Shown: in pieces, positions 55,679-64,000 of the stretch | Layout: each line of letters starts with the position of its first letter | How positions within the stretch are numbered: position 1 is the first letter of the stretch | NCBI GenBank assembly: GCA_030154085.1 | Contig: JASKKR010000001.1 | Location: 130,852 to 194,851 of the forward strand | From: Candidatus Cloacimonadota bacterium | Lineage (GTDB): Bacteria; Cloacimonadota; Cloacimonadia; Cloacimonadales; Cloacimonadaceae | Direction: 5' to 3' | DNA: 64,000 bases | Notes under the pieces: model-generated | The model's input: only the letters and a program-made list of their open reading frames with translations | Databases searched by the model: none | What the model was told of the DNA's origin: nothing | Translations under genes and position numbers: made by a program

Positions 55679-56437
55679 ATGATTTACCTGAAGTCTCATA
55701 ATGAAATCTTAAAGATCCGCGCAGCCTGCCAGATAGTTGGTCAGCTATTGGATTTGCTTTCCAACATGATCGAGCCCGGTATATCCACCTGGGAATTAGA
55801 CCATTTTGCCGAAAGCTTTATCCGCGATAGTGGCGGCAAACCAGCTTTCGAGGGTTATCAGATACCTGGACTCAAACCTTTCCCTGGGACGCTTTGCACC
55901 TCACCGAATAGCGTCATCGTACACGGATTTCCCTCTAAGAAAGTAATTCTCAAAGAGGGAGATATCATCGGCATTGATGTTGGTGCGATAAAGGACGGAT
56001 ATTATGGAGATGCAGCTCGTACGTATGCCGTGGGTAAGGTCAGTGAAGAAGCTTCCAGATTGATGGAAGTGACCCGCACTGCACTGTCAAAAGGTATTAG
56101 CGCCGCAGTGGATGGAGCTCGGGTGGGAGATATATCCTACGCCATCGGATCATACATTACAGAGCAAGGATACTTCGCAGCAGATGATCTCACAGGACAC
56201 GGAGTAGGAAGAGAATTGCACGAAGATCCCCAAATTCCCAATACCGGGAGACGGGGCTATGGCCCGCGTCTGCAGGCCGGGATGACGCTTGCTATCGAGC
56301 CCATGGTAAATATCGGCACCAATCGTGTGAAAGAAAAAGGCTGGGAATTCTCTGTGGCCGATGGCAGCTTGTCTGCTCATTTCGAACACAGCATTTTAGT
56401 CACAAATGCCGAGGCAGAGATACTTACAAAAGCGTAA
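55679..56437 (+). CDS. map: methionine aminopeptidase, type I
   Basis: A 252-residue metallopeptidase that removes initiator methionine. The five metal ligands can be assigned: Asp in [19 protein letters not shown] (two Asp), His in [18 protein letters not shown], Glu in AIEPMVNIG and Glu in [27 protein letters not shown] contains the substrate-binding His. It lacks an SH3 or zinc-finger extension, so type Ia. Confidence 0.98.
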   Translation: MIYLKSHNEILKIRAACQIVGQLLDLLSNMIEPGISTWELDHFAESFIRDSGGKPAFEGYQIPGLKPFPGTLCTSPNSVIVHGFPSKKVILKEGDIIGIDVGAIKDGYYGDAARTYAVGKVSEEASRLMEVTRTALSKGISAAVDGARVGDISYAIGSYITEQGYFAADDLTGHGVGRELHEDPQIPNTGRRGYGPRLQAGMTLAIEPMVNIGTNRVKEKGWEFSVADGSLSAHFEHSILVTNAEAEILTKA

Positions 56438-56450
56438 GCGAGGGAAGATT

Positions 56451-56669
56451 ATGAGTAAATCAGGTGTGATCGAAGTGGAAGGCGTGGTAACCGAAGCCTT
56501 ACCGAACACAACATTTCGCGTTGAGCTGGAAAATGGCCATGAAATTTTGGCTCATTCTTCCGGTAAAATGCGTATGCACTATATCAGAATCCTGCCGGGA
56601 GATAAGGTCAAAGTGGAACTCTCTCCATATGACCTCACGCGCGGCAGAATTACATACCGCTATAAATAA
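56451..56669 (+). CDS. infA: translation initiation factor IF-1
   Basis: A 72-residue OB-fold factor that binds the A site during initiation. [59 protein letters not shown] and [11 protein letters not shown] match the family exactly in length. GGGAAG precedes the ATG at 56451; the frame extending back into map has no ribosome site. Confidence 0.98.
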   Translation: MSKSGVIEVEGVVTEALPNTTFRVELENGHEILAHSSGKMRMHYIRILPGDKVKVELSPYDLTRGRITYRYK

Positions 56670-56711
56670 GAGATTTGCTATTTCCCCGCGGGGAAAAGCA
56701 AGGAGATAACA

Positions 56712-56828
56712 ATGAAAGTCAAAGCATCAGTAAAGATAATCTGCAAGGATTGCAGAATAATCAAACGCCACGGCGTTATTCGCGTTATCTGCAGCTCAAA
56801 CCCTAAACACAAACAAAGACAGGGTTAA
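56712..56828 (+). CDS. rpmJ: 50S ribosomal protein L36
   Basis: A 38-residue zinc protein: [19 protein letters not shown], then [19 protein letters not shown]. Cys11, Cys14, Cys27 and His33 form the zinc site of the C+ form. AAGGAGA lies eight bases before the ATG. It sits in its usual position between infA and rpsM. Confidence 0.98.
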   Translation: MKVKASVKIICKDCRIIKRHGVIRVICSSNPKHKQRQG

Positions 56829-56842
56829 AAAGGAGGACCAAC

Positions 56843-57211
56843 TTGGCACATATTGCAGGTATTGAGATTCCAAGAACAAAGCGCCTCTTCATTGGTCTTA
56901 CCTATATCTATGGCATCGGCAGAAGTCGCGCCATCGAGATATGTGATAAAGCTAATATCGATCCCATGAAGAAAGTCGCAGATCTTACAGTAGATGAAGA
57001 GAAATTGCTCCGTGATATCATCCAAAATGACTACATCGTGGAAGGTACACTGAGAACTCAGATCGCCATGAACATCAAACGGCTCATGGAAATTGGTTGC
57101 TATCGTGGTTTGCGCCACAAACGTGGTCTTCCGGTTCGCGGTCAGCGGACTCATACAAATGCCCGCACCCGTAAAGGACCCAGATCAAGCGCCATCAAAA
57201 AGAAGAAATAG
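56843..57211 (+). CDS. rpsM: 30S ribosomal protein S13
   Basis: A 122-residue head protein touching the P-site tRNA and L5. [60 protein letters not shown] and [13 protein letters not shown] are conserved. TTG at 56843 is used, with AGGAGG upstream and the conserved AHIAGI immediately after. Confidence 0.98.
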   Translation: MAHIAGIEIPRTKRLFIGLTYIYGIGRSRAIEICDKANIDPMKKVADLTVDEEKLLRDIIQNDYIVEGTLRTQIAMNIKRLMEIGCYRGLRHKRGLPVRGQRTHTNARTRKGPRSSAIKKKK

Positions 57212-57222
57212 GAGCGTAATAC

Positions 57223-57612
57223 ATGGCTAAAAAAAGCAGAGTAAAGAAAAAACGTGTACGCCTTTCCTTTGACGAAGGATTGGTATTTGTACATTCCAGC
57301 TTCAATAACACAATTGTTACGCTCACCGACCGTGCCGGAAATGCTTTGGCATGGAGCTCAGGTGGCAAGATCGGTTATAAAGGCTCTCGGAAAAGCACTC
57401 CCTTTGCCGCTCAAATGGCTGCTGCTGAAGTAGCAAAGATTGGCATGGAAATGGGAATTCAAAAAGTTGGCGTGATTGTTAAAGGTCCCGGAGGCGGCAG
57501 AGAATCTTCTATCCGTGCTATCAATGCTGCCGGAATCAAAGTAACCATGATCAAGGACGATACCCCCATCCCACACAATGGATGCCGTCCACCCAAGACC
57601 AGAAGGATATAA
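57223..57612 (+). CDS. rpsK: 30S ribosomal protein S11
   Basis: A 129-residue platform protein. [69 protein letters not shown] and [18 protein letters not shown] match the family. A lysine/arginine-rich start ([12 protein letters not shown]) precedes it. AGGAGCG lies before the ATG. Confidence 0.98.
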   Translation: MAKKSRVKKKRVRLSFDEGLVFVHSSFNNTIVTLTDRAGNALAWSSGGKIGYKGSRKSTPFAAQMAAAEVAKIGMEMGIQKVGVIVKGPGGGRESSIRAINAAGIKVTMIKDDTPIPHNGCRPPKTRRI

Positions 57613-57621
57613 GGAGAAATC

Positions 57622-58239
57622 ATGGCTAGATATACAGGACCTAAAGCAAAGATTTGCCGCCGTTTTGGTGAAAATCTCTTCGGGACCGCAAAATACGACC
57701 GCATCTTAGGGAAACGCAAATATCCCTCTGGGCAGCATGGCCGTCTGATGCGTCGCAAGGTTTCCGACTATGGCATGCACCTCAAAGAAAAGCAAAAATT
57801 GCGCCTTACTTATTGTCTGATGGAAAAGCAGTTTAAAAACTACTTTGTAAAAGCAGCTAAAGCTGGTGGTGTGACTGGTGACAACCTTTTGCAATTGCTC
57901 GAACGCCGTCTGGACAATGTGGTTTACCGCCTTGGTTTGGCGACCACTCGTATGCAGGCGCGTCAGTTTGTGAATCATGGCCATATTATGGTAAATTCCA
58001 AGAAAGTAGATATTCCTTCTTACCTATGTAAGGAAGGGGATATCATCGAGGTTCGTCCCAAAAGCCGCAACATGAAAATGATCATAGATGCTTTGGACAG
58101 CAGTGAAAGCACTTCACCCTACAGTTGGTTAACTATAGATAAAGAAAATATGCGCGGTAGCTTCGATAGCATTCCGGCCGCCAGCGAGATACCGGTCACA
58201 GTAGATCTGCGTCTCATCGTCGAATTCTACTCCAAGTAA
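57622..58239 (+). CDS. rpsD: 30S ribosomal protein S4
   Basis: A 205-residue primary assembly protein. MARYTGPKAKICRRFGENL, KRKYPSGQHGRLMRRKVSDYG, KEKQKLRLTYCLMEKQFKNY and the S4 domain RLDNVVYRLGLATTRMQARQF with GHIMVNSKKVDIPSY are complete. The N-terminus lacks the four-cysteine zinc knuckle, so it is the zinc-free type. AAGGAG precedes the ATG. Confidence 0.98.
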   Translation: MARYTGPKAKICRRFGENLFGTAKYDRILGKRKYPSGQHGRLMRRKVSDYGMHLKEKQKLRLTYCLMEKQFKNYFVKAAKAGGVTGDNLLQLLERRLDNVVYRLGLATTRMQARQFVNHGHIMVNSKKVDIPSYLCKEGDIIEVRPKSRNMKMIIDALDSSESTSPYSWLTIDKENMRGSFDSIPAASEIPVTVDLRLIVEFYSK

Positions 58240-58257
58240 CCCCCACAGGAGTTTGAT

Positions 58258-59400
58258 ATGATGTATCTTGAACCCTTACAGATGCCAGAAAGCGTGGAAT
58301 ATGATAAAGAGTCATACTCGCGCAATTATGGCAGATTCGAAATTGGTCCCCTGGAACCTGGATTTGGTACTACTATGGGAAATACTCTCCGCAGAGTACT
58401 ACTTTCTTCCATTCAGGGAGCTGCAGTTCGCTTTATCCGCATTGAAGGATTGCACCACGAGTTTACTCCGATTCCAGGAACAAATTCAGACTATCTGGAC
58501 TTGATCCTGCGCGTCAAACAACTCGTCATCGAGTCCTCTACTGTGGAAGAAAGCACCATCGTACTGGAACACAAAGGCAAAGGTGTCATCACCGCCGGAA
58601 TGATCCAGGAAAATGCCCATGTCAAGATTATCAACAAAGACCTGTATCTACTGGAAGTAACTGAAGATATTGATCTAAAGATTGAGATGATCGTAGGCAT
58701 CGGACGTGGTTATGTGTCCGCAGATCGGCAAAATCCGGAAGGCAAACCAATGGGATTCATACCCATTGATAGCATCTATTCTCCGATTTTGAAGGTGAAT
58801 TTCTCCGTTACCCATCAGCGTGTCAAAGAACGGATGAATTTTGACAAACTGATCCTGGAGATTCACTCAAATGGCGCTGTTGAACCGCAAGTCGCTCTAT
58901 TCCTCGCTGCCAAAATCGTAAAAGATATGGCTGCCAAAATTAGCTTGTTTGAAACCGAACCTGAATATATCCGTGACATCGAGCTTGATCCTGATCTCGA
59001 AGAGAAAGAACGCATCTTGAACATGAGCGTCAAGGAAATTGAACTCACCGTACGTGCTGCAAATTGTCTTGAAATGGCACATATCGAAACCATTGGTGAT
59101 CTCGTCTCCAAGACCGAAGCAGAAATGCTTAAGTTCCGCAACTTCGGTAAAAAATCACTCGAAGAAATCGTACAAAAACTAAAAAAATATGACCTGGAAC
59201 TGGGTATGGATGTGGACAGCATCTATCGTCAAATTCGCGAAGCCAGAAGCCGCGGTGTGATCTCGCCAGAACCGATCAATCCTGCTCTGGAAAAAGATGA
59301 GGACACCAAAAAAATCGCTGATTTGAAAGATAAAGCTGAAACCACTACCCCGCGTAAACCCGTTCCCAGCCCCAAAAAGAAGGTGAAAAATGCGACATAG
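58258..59400 (+). CDS. rpoA: DNA-directed RNA polymerase subunit alpha
   Basis: A 380-residue subunit. The N-terminal assembly domain has YGRFEIGPLEPGFGTTMGNTL, LRRVLLSSIQGAAV and VEESTIVLEHKGKG; the C-terminal domain that contacts UP elements and activators has LTVRAANCLEMAHIETIGDL and LKFRNFGKKSLEEIVQKL. After that the protein continues for about 45 residues with a charged, proline/lysine-rich tail (PRKPVPSPKKKVKNAT), longer than E. coli's 329-residue alpha. Its end overlaps rplQ by 11 bases. Confidence 0.98.
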   Translation: MMYLEPLQMPESVEYDKESYSRNYGRFEIGPLEPGFGTTMGNTLRRVLLSSIQGAAVRFIRIEGLHHEFTPIPGTNSDYLDLILRVKQLVIESSTVEESTIVLEHKGKGVITAGMIQENAHVKIINKDLYLLEVTEDIDLKIEMIVGIGRGYVSADRQNPEGKPMGFIPIDSIYSPILKVNFSVTHQRVKERMNFDKLILEIHSNGAVEPQVALFLAAKIVKDMAAKISLFETEPEYIRDIELDPDLEEKERILNMSVKEIELTVRAANCLEMAHIETIGDLVSKTEAEMLKFRNFGKKSLEEIVQKLKKYDLELGMDVDSIYRQIREARSRGVISPEPINPALEKDEDTKKIADLKDKAETTTPRKPVPSPKKKVKNAT

Positions 59401-59803
59401 ACTTCAAGGTAGAAAATTCGGACGTGAAACCGATGCAAGACGCCTGATGATGAGAAACCTCGTCAAATCAATGGTCGAACATGGTCAAATCCATACCACT
59501 TTGGCTAAAGCTAAAGAAATGAGACGCTTTGTGGATCGAGTGGTGACCTACGGTAAAAATGATACCGTACACTCACGCCGCCTCGCTTATAGTGTCCTGG
59601 GAGATCGTGATCTGGTCAAAAAACTCTTTGATGAAATCGCACCGTCATTCGCAAGTCGCAATGGTGGATACACAAGAGTGATTAAAGCCGGATTCCGCAG
59701 AGGTGACAATGCACCGATGGCTATCATCCAGTTTGTCGAAGAATCTGCTTCCACGACAAACAAAAAACATGATGCCATCAAAGCCGAAGATCTGAATAAA
59801 TAA
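59390..59803 (+). CDS. rplQ: 50S ribosomal protein L17
   Basis: A 137-residue protein near the tunnel exit. MRHRLQGRKFGRETDARRLM, MRNLVKSMVEHGQIHTTLAKA, KEMRRFVDRVVTYGK and NGGYTRVIKAGFRRGDNAPM match the family, with a short variable C-terminal tail. It is the last gene of the cluster, followed by a terminator. Confidence 0.98.
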   Translation: MRHRLQGRKFGRETDARRLMMRNLVKSMVEHGQIHTTLAKAKEMRRFVDRVVTYGKNDTVHSRRLAYSVLGDRDLVKKLFDEIAPSFASRNGGYTRVIKAGFRRGDNAPMAIIQFVEESASTTNKKHDAIKAEDLNK

Positions 59804-60192
59804 AGCCGTAAGGTTATGATATAAAAAGCCGGTGTGCATGCATGCCGGTTTTTTGCGTTTAGCAAAATGCTTTGCTCTTTTAGGGTAGTCCAAATAGGCG
59901 ATGATTTGATATATCGGTGATAGCTTTAGTCACGTGGATATAGCAATGACCTTTCCGTAACACACTAAGCAGCATATAGCTGTATGGATCAGATCTTACA
60001 GATCAAGCGGCACTTTAGCTGAGCTAAGCTTTACCCAAAGACGTTTTGGACTTTGCATAGATGTAGTAAGAGAGAAGATAGGAAGCCCCGTGTGTTGCCA
60101 ATAGATCGTTGCATGGGATGAGTATCTCTTATGTGAATCTGTAGTGGTTATTTATAGTAAGAGGACATAATGAGCATAGCAGAATATATTAC
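59804..60192. other. intergenic region between the ribosomal cluster and the repressor gene
   Basis: Holds the terminator after rplQ. Otherwise no coding frame with a ribosome site, no tRNA and no further repeat is seen. The stretch up to the repressor promoter at 60193 appears to be plain spacer. Confidence 0.5.
59825..59853 (+). terminator. rho-independent terminator of the ribosomal protein cluster
   Basis: AAAGCCGG pairs with CCGGTTTTTT around a loop that contains TGCATGCA; the A-run before and T-run after the CCGG stem give the usual bidirectional look. Confidence 0.8.
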
Positions 60193-60220
60193 TTGACAAG
60201 CTAAGCTGGGCTTATATAGT
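60193..60220 (+). promoter_or_regulatory. promoter of the S24-type repressor gene
   Basis: TTGACA at 60193-60198, a 16-base spacer and TATAGT at 60215-60220: the best promoter match in the window, about 50 bases before the repressor ATG. Confidence 0.65.
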
Positions 60221-60231
60221 GACATCCGTAA

Positions 60232-60260
60232 AACTAGTTAATAAAAATCTAGAACTAGAT
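60232..60260 (+). promoter_or_regulatory. operator-like palindromes in the repressor leader
   Basis: AACTAGTT (60232-60239) and ATCTAGAACTAGAT (60247-60260) both contain CTAG centres and lie just downstream of the -10 and before the ribosome site. This is where an autoregulating repressor would bind; binding is inferred. Confidence 0.45.
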
Positions 60261-60272
60261 AGGAGTAAAGCT

Positions 60273-60998
60273 ATGCTTGGAGAGAGAATCCATGCTCTAC
60301 GTAAAGAGCTTGGCATCAAGCAATATCAGATGGCGCAGGATATGGGCGTAAATGCCTCCGCGATTTCGCAGATGGAAAGCGGCAAAATCAATCCATCCAT
60401 CGAGAGCATGCTGATGCTTTGGAGAAAGTATAAAGTAGATCTGCATTGGTTGCTTACCGGAGAAGGCGAGATGTTTTGTGAATCCAAAAACGAATTGGAA
60501 ATGCACAAACACAAAAGCTGGGAGACCTTACAGCAAATGCTGAATAAGAGTCTGGAAGAGATAGCTCAAGCCAAAATGAACCTGGTGGATAGCTCCGTGA
60601 TCGATATTCCTGTTGTGGGCGAGATCGCTGCAGGTGAGCCTGTGGAGAGCAATATTCCAGCCACGGACACCATCTCTATTCGCAAAGGTCAGATCAAGGG
60701 CAATCCTGGTAATTTTATAAGTCTGCGGGTAAATGGGCACAGCATGGAGCCTACTTTGCATCATGATGACATCGTAGTGATCAATCAATGCAGCGATTGG
60801 GAAAAGCTGTCCGGCAAGATTTGTGCGGTGCGCATTGATGGTGCCATCACGCTTAAGATGATGACTCTTGATCATAACACGGAGACGGTCGTTTTACTCC
60901 CGCTCAATCAGGAATACAAGCCCATCTTAATCAAACCGGAAGAGCATAGTGATCTTACCTTGATCGGGAATGTGGCATCTCTCTATCGGAGATTTTAG
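60273..60998 (+). CDS. CI/LexA-like transcriptional repressor with S24 peptidase domain
   Basis: A 241-residue regulator. The N-terminal XRE-type helix-turn-helix reads LGERIHALRKELGIKQYQMA, VNASAISQMESGKINPSIES and ends at WLLTGEGEMF, the form seen in phage-like repressors. A linker of about 45 residues leads to the S24 domain: cleavage-like site Ala120-Gly121 (GEIAAGEPVE), Ser157 in NGHSMEPTLHHDD and Lys195 in GAITLKMM. The Ser-Lys dyad suggests RecA-stimulated self-cleavage. The ATG at 60273 has AGGAG upstream. No phage genes are adjacent; targets may include its own operator and perhaps kamDE, the latter being inference. Confidence 0.85.
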   Translation: MLGERIHALRKELGIKQYQMAQDMGVNASAISQMESGKINPSIESMLMLWRKYKVDLHWLLTGEGEMFCESKNELEMHKHKSWETLQQMLNKSLEEIAQAKMNLVDSSVIDIPVVGEIAAGEPVESNIPATDTISIRKGQIKGNPGNFISLRVNGHSMEPTLHHDDIVVINQCSDWEKLSGKICAVRIDGAITLKMMTLDHNTETVVLLPLNQEYKPILIKPEEHSDLTLIGNVASLYRRF

Positions 60999-61181
60999 GG
61001 AGAATAACCGATTATTGCAGAACCGGGTGCGAGCAGCTTTATCCCGATAGTCCAGGCGACTTTTAAAGCGGTTTAATTGTGGGGGATTGGACTAGCAGAG
61101 GGCAAAATAGGGAAATCTCTTGACCAAATGCACAAGACAAAAAAGGTCGTACATAGAAAAAATATCATAAATGGAGTATAA

Positions 61182-62738
61182 ATGCTTAAACTCGATCTTG
61201 ATACAAGCTTGGTTGAGCGTAGCAGAGCCGCCGCAAAAAAGATCAGTTCTGATTTTGACTGGCTTTTTGAAGGCTACAGCTCAGTGACAATCGAGCGTAC
61301 AGTATTGCGTCTCATGGGTGTAGATGGTGCCACACCAGACGGCAAACCCTTACCAAATCTTATTGTAGAACAATTGCAGAGTGCCGGTGCCCTGAAGAAG
61401 GGCGCAGCGATCTGGCTAGCTAATGCTATGCACCACAGATCCCTGACAGCTCAGGAAGTAGCCAACCTTGTAGGTTTAGGAGAGCTTGATCTTTGCAGTT
61501 TCCCTATGGCTGATGCAGAAACTATCTATCAGATTCTCAGTGACTTGACTCTGGAGATGATGACACATATAAAAGATCAACGGCAGGTGCGCGAGAATTA
61601 TTTTGAAAAATATGGACAGCGTCGAAAACCGGCAATTTATGTAATTGTAGCCACCGGCAACATTTATGAAGATGTGATTCAAGCGAAGGCAGCAGCTCGC
61701 GAGGGAGCCGACATCATCGCCGTGATCAGATCTACCGCCCAATCCCTGTTGGACTATGTGCCTTATGGTGCTACTACGGTCGGCTTTGGTGGTACCTATG
61801 CTACTCAGGAAAACTTCCGCATTATGCGCAAGGCTCTGGACGAGGTCTCCGAAGAATTGGGACGTTATATCAGCCTTACGAACTACGCTTCTGGGCTTTG
61901 TATGCCAGAAATTGCGGCAATGGGTGCTATTGAGAGATTGGACCTAATGCTCAATGACGCCATGTATGGTATCCTTTTCAGGGATATCAATCCCAAGCGT
62001 ACACTTTTGGATCAATACTTTTCTCGCATGATCAATGCCTATGCTGGGATCGAGATTCAGACGGGTGAGGATAACTATCTTACCACATCCGATGCAGTGG
62101 AGAAAGCATATACAGTCACGGCATCACAGCTTTTGAACGAAAGCTTTGCTCTCAAAAGCGGAGTAATTCCACAGAAAATGGGGTTGGGACACGCCTATGA
62201 GATCAATCCAGATCTGGAAGATAGCTTCTCTTATGAAGTGGCGCACGCTCTGCTCACGCGGGAGCTATTTCCGGATGCTCCGATTAAATATATGCCACCA
62301 ACCAAATTTGCCAGCGGTAATATCTTCAAGACTCATCTCATGGATGCTATGTTTAATTTTGCTGGTCAGCTCACCGGACAGGGTGTGCAACTTTTGGGGA
62401 TGATGACTGAGGCAATCCATACTCCTCATTTAGTGGATCGTTCTTTGGCGATCGAAAATGCAGAGTACATCTTCAAGGCGGTAAAAAATCTCAGTGATTC
62501 TTTGATGTTAAGTCCGGATAGTTTTATCAACCGCCGTGCCAATACAGTGCTCCAAGAAGCCACAGAGTTTTTGGAAAAAGTAGCATCCGAAGGTCTCTTT
62601 AGCGCTATGGCTGCTGGCGAATTTGCGGACATCAAGCGTCCAGAAAATGGCGGCAAGGGTCTTGATGGCGTTTTTGAAAAAGATGCCGACTATTTTAATC
62701 CCTTTATGGACAAGATGAAACAGGAGCTGGGCTTATGA
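61182..62738 (+). CDS. kamD: lysine 5,6-aminomutase, alpha subunit
   Basis: A 518-residue catalytic subunit of the adenosylcobalamin- and PLP-dependent enzyme that moves the terminal amino group of beta-lysine or D-lysine in the lysine fermentation pathway. The family pattern includes SVTIERTVLRLMGVDGATPDG at the start (quoted in part), KKGAAIWLANAMHHR, FEKYGQRRKPAIYVIVATGN, YVPYGATTVGFGGTYATQENF-like segment (GATTVGFGGTYATQENF), and NPDLEDSFSYEVAHA. Its length matches the alpha subunit of Clostridium-type KamD. D-ornithine 4,5-aminomutase is the nearest relative; split subunits of these sizes favour KamDE. It overlaps kamE by 4 bases. Confidence 0.92.
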   Translation: MLKLDLDTSLVERSRAAAKKISSDFDWLFEGYSSVTIERTVLRLMGVDGATPDGKPLPNLIVEQLQSAGALKKGAAIWLANAMHHRSLTAQEVANLVGLGELDLCSFPMADAETIYQILSDLTLEMMTHIKDQRQVRENYFEKYGQRRKPAIYVIVATGNIYEDVIQAKAAAREGADIIAVIRSTAQSLLDYVPYGATTVGFGGTYATQENFRIMRKALDEVSEELGRYISLTNYASGLCMPEIAAMGAIERLDLMLNDAMYGILFRDINPKRTLLDQYFSRMINAYAGIEIQTGEDNYLTTSDAVEKAYTVTASQLLNESFALKSGVIPQKMGLGHAYEINPDLEDSFSYEVAHALLTRELFPDAPIKYMPPTKFASGNIFKTHLMDAMFNFAGQLTGQGVQLLGMMTEAIHTPHLVDRSLAIENAEYIFKAVKNLSDSLMLSPDSFINRRANTVLQEATEFLEKVASEGLFSAMAAGEFADIKRPENGGKGLDGVFEKDADYFNPFMDKMKQELGL

Positions 62739-63472
62739 CACAGATTGTAAAACCATATGGTGATACCCTCAATGACGGCAAGGTTCAGCTTTCCTTTGCT
62801 TTGCAAGTAAAAGCAGATCCTCAGGGGAAAGAAGCAGCCAGAGTGCTGATTTTATCCATGGGGTTTATAGATGCCGAGATCACCTGCATGCGGGATCTGG
62901 GAGAAGGTTTTACTCATTTTATCGCTTATGCTGCGACTTCAGTCGGAGTAGATGTCTCCAAGATCAAGGTGAAAGTAGTGGAAACCCCTGTGATGGACAT
63001 GGATGAAACAGATGAATATATCGAAGAACATCTTGGGCGTGAGATCACGGTGGTTGGAGCTTGCATTGAGAGCGATGCTCACACCGTGGGCATAGATGCA
63101 ATCATGAATATGAAGGGCTACAATCATCGTTATGGCTTGGAGCGCTATCGCTATTTCAATGCGATCAATATGGGCGCGCAGGTGCCCTCAGAAGAGTTGC
63201 TTGCCAAGGCTCGTGAAGTCAATGCAGATGTGGTATTAGTTTCCCAAGTGGTCACTCAAAAGAACATCCATATCCAAAATCTCACGCGATTGATCGAGTT
63301 GGCGGAAGCCGAAGGGCTCAGAGACAAGATGCTCTTTATCTGCGGTGGACCGCGCATATCCCATGAACTCGCCATCGAGCTCGGCTATGATGCTGGCTTT
63401 GGTACAGGATCATATGCTACTGATGTAGCCAGTTACATCGCAATTACTTTGGCAAAGAAGCAGGGAAAATGA
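62735..63472 (+). CDS. kamE: lysine 5,6-aminomutase, beta subunit (cobalamin- and PLP-binding)
   Basis: A 245-residue subunit. The cobalamin-binding motif DAHTVGIDAIMNMKGY supplies His116 as the cobalt ligand and, eleven residues later, Lys127 as the PLP lysine, the same spacing as His133 and Lys144 in the clostridial enzyme. GLERYRYFNAINMGAQVPSE, ADVVLVSQVVTQKN and the Rossmann-like FICGGPRISHELAIELGYDAGF, GTGSYATDV complete the B12-binding fold (second quote shortened in effect by the preceding comma). It is coupled at both ends: 4-base overlap with kamD and with the following protease gene. Other lysine pathway genes (kamA, kdd, kce, kal) are not in this window. Confidence 0.94.
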   Translation: MTQIVKPYGDTLNDGKVQLSFALQVKADPQGKEAARVLILSMGFIDAEITCMRDLGEGFTHFIAYAATSVGVDVSKIKVKVVETPVMDMDETDEYIEEHLGREITVVGACIESDAHTVGIDAIMNMKGYNHRYGLERYRYFNAINMGAQVPSEELLAKAREVNADVVLVSQVVTQKNIHIQNLTRLIELAEAEGLRDKMLFICGGPRISHELAIELGYDAGFGTGSYATDVASYIAITLAKKQGK

Positions 63473-64000
63473 TTTCTTTGCTCTTGATGATCTTAGCCTT
63501 GGGACTAATGATCACCATCCATGAGACGGGTCACTTTCTGGTGGCTCGAGCTTTTGGAGTGGGGATCAGGAAGTTTTCGATTGGGTTTGGAGCTCCCATC
63601 ATAGAATGGGAAAGGCGGAACATCAAGTATCGCATATCTTGGATACCTTTGGGTGGTTATGTCAAGATGAAGGGCGAAGAGGAAGACGAAGAAGCTCCTG
63701 ATGTTACCAATCCGGATGAGCTCTTTAGTAACAAAGCATGGTGGAAGCGTGCGCTGATAGGTTTTAGTGGTCCTTTTGCAAATCTGCTATTTGGTTTTTT
63801 CCTCTTTATCGTAGCTTTTATCATACCTCAGCAGATGGATGATCTGGCTCCGGTCATTTTTTCTGCAGAAGGAATATGGGCAGAACATTTTGAACCTGGA
63901 GATAGCCTCGTCGCTGTCAATGGCAAGGAAGTTTTCGGATTCAATGAATTTTTGATGGCTGTAAACCAGAGTGAAGAGGCAGAGATAAGCTATAAACGCA
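63469..64000 (+). CDS. rseP: site-2 zinc metalloprotease RseP family (3' end cut by window edge)
   Basis: About 177 codons are visible. The first membrane helix carries the catalytic HExxH in ITIHETGHFLVARAFGVG, followed by the family's FSIGFGAPI, PLGGYVKMKGEEEDEEAP, and GFSGPFANLLFGFFLFIVAF, the second membrane segment with the GxSGPxAN-type loop. The beginning of a PDZ-like region (FEPGDSLVAVNGKEV) is at the edge. RseP-type proteases clip anti-sigma factors and leftover signal peptides within the membrane. ATG overlaps the kamE stop as ATGA. The pairing with kamE is probably only transcriptional. Confidence 0.92.
   Translation, partial: MISLLLMILALGLMITIHETGHFLVARAFGVGIRKFSIGFGAPIIEWERRNIKYRISWIPLGGYVKMKGEEEDEEAPDVTNPDELFSNKAWWKRALIGFSGPFANLLFGFFLFIVAFIIPQQMDDLAPVIFSAEGIWAEHFEPGDSLVAVNGKEVFGFNEFLMAVNQSEEAEISYKR

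Noticed and set aside
59804-60218. tRNA or small RNA gene after rplQ
   Set aside because: No T-loop GTTCGA-type sequence with matching acceptor arms was found.
61000-61181. Possible cobalamin riboswitch upstream of kamD
   Set aside because: The conserved B12-box and the surrounding multi-helix layout are not found.

Overview
The window reads as a chromosomal segment of a fermentative, anaerobic, Gram-negative-type bacterium. The best guess is a member of the Cloacimonadota (Cloacimonas/WWE1-like), made from gene content alone. The outer membrane is implied by LolA, an LptE-like lipoprotein and a Wza-like SLBB exporter. A C-terminal NPVNF-type sorting domain points to type IX secretion. Adenosylcobalamin-dependent lysine 5,6-aminomutase, acetate kinase, class I fumarase, malic enzyme and an Etf beta subunit suggest amino-acid fermentation. 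No search was run, so the taxonomic label is inference.

Layout. 1-7047 (minus): one tightly packed envelope/housekeeping operon read lptE-like > rluB-like > ychF > ftsK > lolA > manC > sagB-like (cut by the window edge). 7146-8266 (plus): a helix-turn-helix/EIIA fusion translationally coupled to purE. 8980-12250 (minus): plsC-like, then a coupled set small membrane protein > DUF58 > fumarase alpha > fumarase beta. 12880-16319 (plus): sugar-nucleotide and polysaccharide export genes. 16330-21050: etfB, lgt, a lipoprotein, purB, a DUF2147 protein and a phosphatidylserine-decarboxylase-like membrane protein. 21421-30682: DUF523/DUF1722 protein, ackA, a large hybrid histidine kinase, an S4 protein, a membrane gluzincin peptidase, and a tldD-tldE pair in which tldD carries a one-base frameshift at its metal-binding motif. 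30919-44827: a small zinc-ribbon protein, a secreted transglutaminase-like protein, a divergent HisRS-like protein, ridA, an ATP:cobalamin adenosyltransferase, gpmA, a lipoprotein, ferredoxin, a type IX-sorted beta-helix protein, enolase, malic enzyme and a flippase-like membrane protein. 45409-59803: an unbroken 30-gene S10-spc-alpha ribosomal protein cluster behind a structured leader. 60273-64000: an S24-type repressor with its own promoter and operator-like palindromes, then kamD-kamE and the start of a site-2 protease.

Working together: the adenosyltransferase at 35.5 kb can supply the cofactor needed by KamDE at 61-63 kb. Gpm, enolase, malic enzyme and fumarase cover lower glycolysis and C4 metabolism, and AckA gives ATP from acetyl phosphate. 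Lgt, LolA and the LptE-like protein serve lipoproteins and lipopolysaccharide.

The items most worth a second look are: an 82-nt element with nested inverted repeats present in three ungapped intergenic copies (8400, 21141, 44891); the HisRS-like protein that lacks the histidine-pocket signature; the tldD frameshift exactly before HExxxH; the S10-operon leader with its own Shine-Dalgarno and 60-codon reading frame; and a decarboxylase-like protein without the usual self-cleavage motif. I found no tRNA, rRNA, CRISPR array or insertion sequence.
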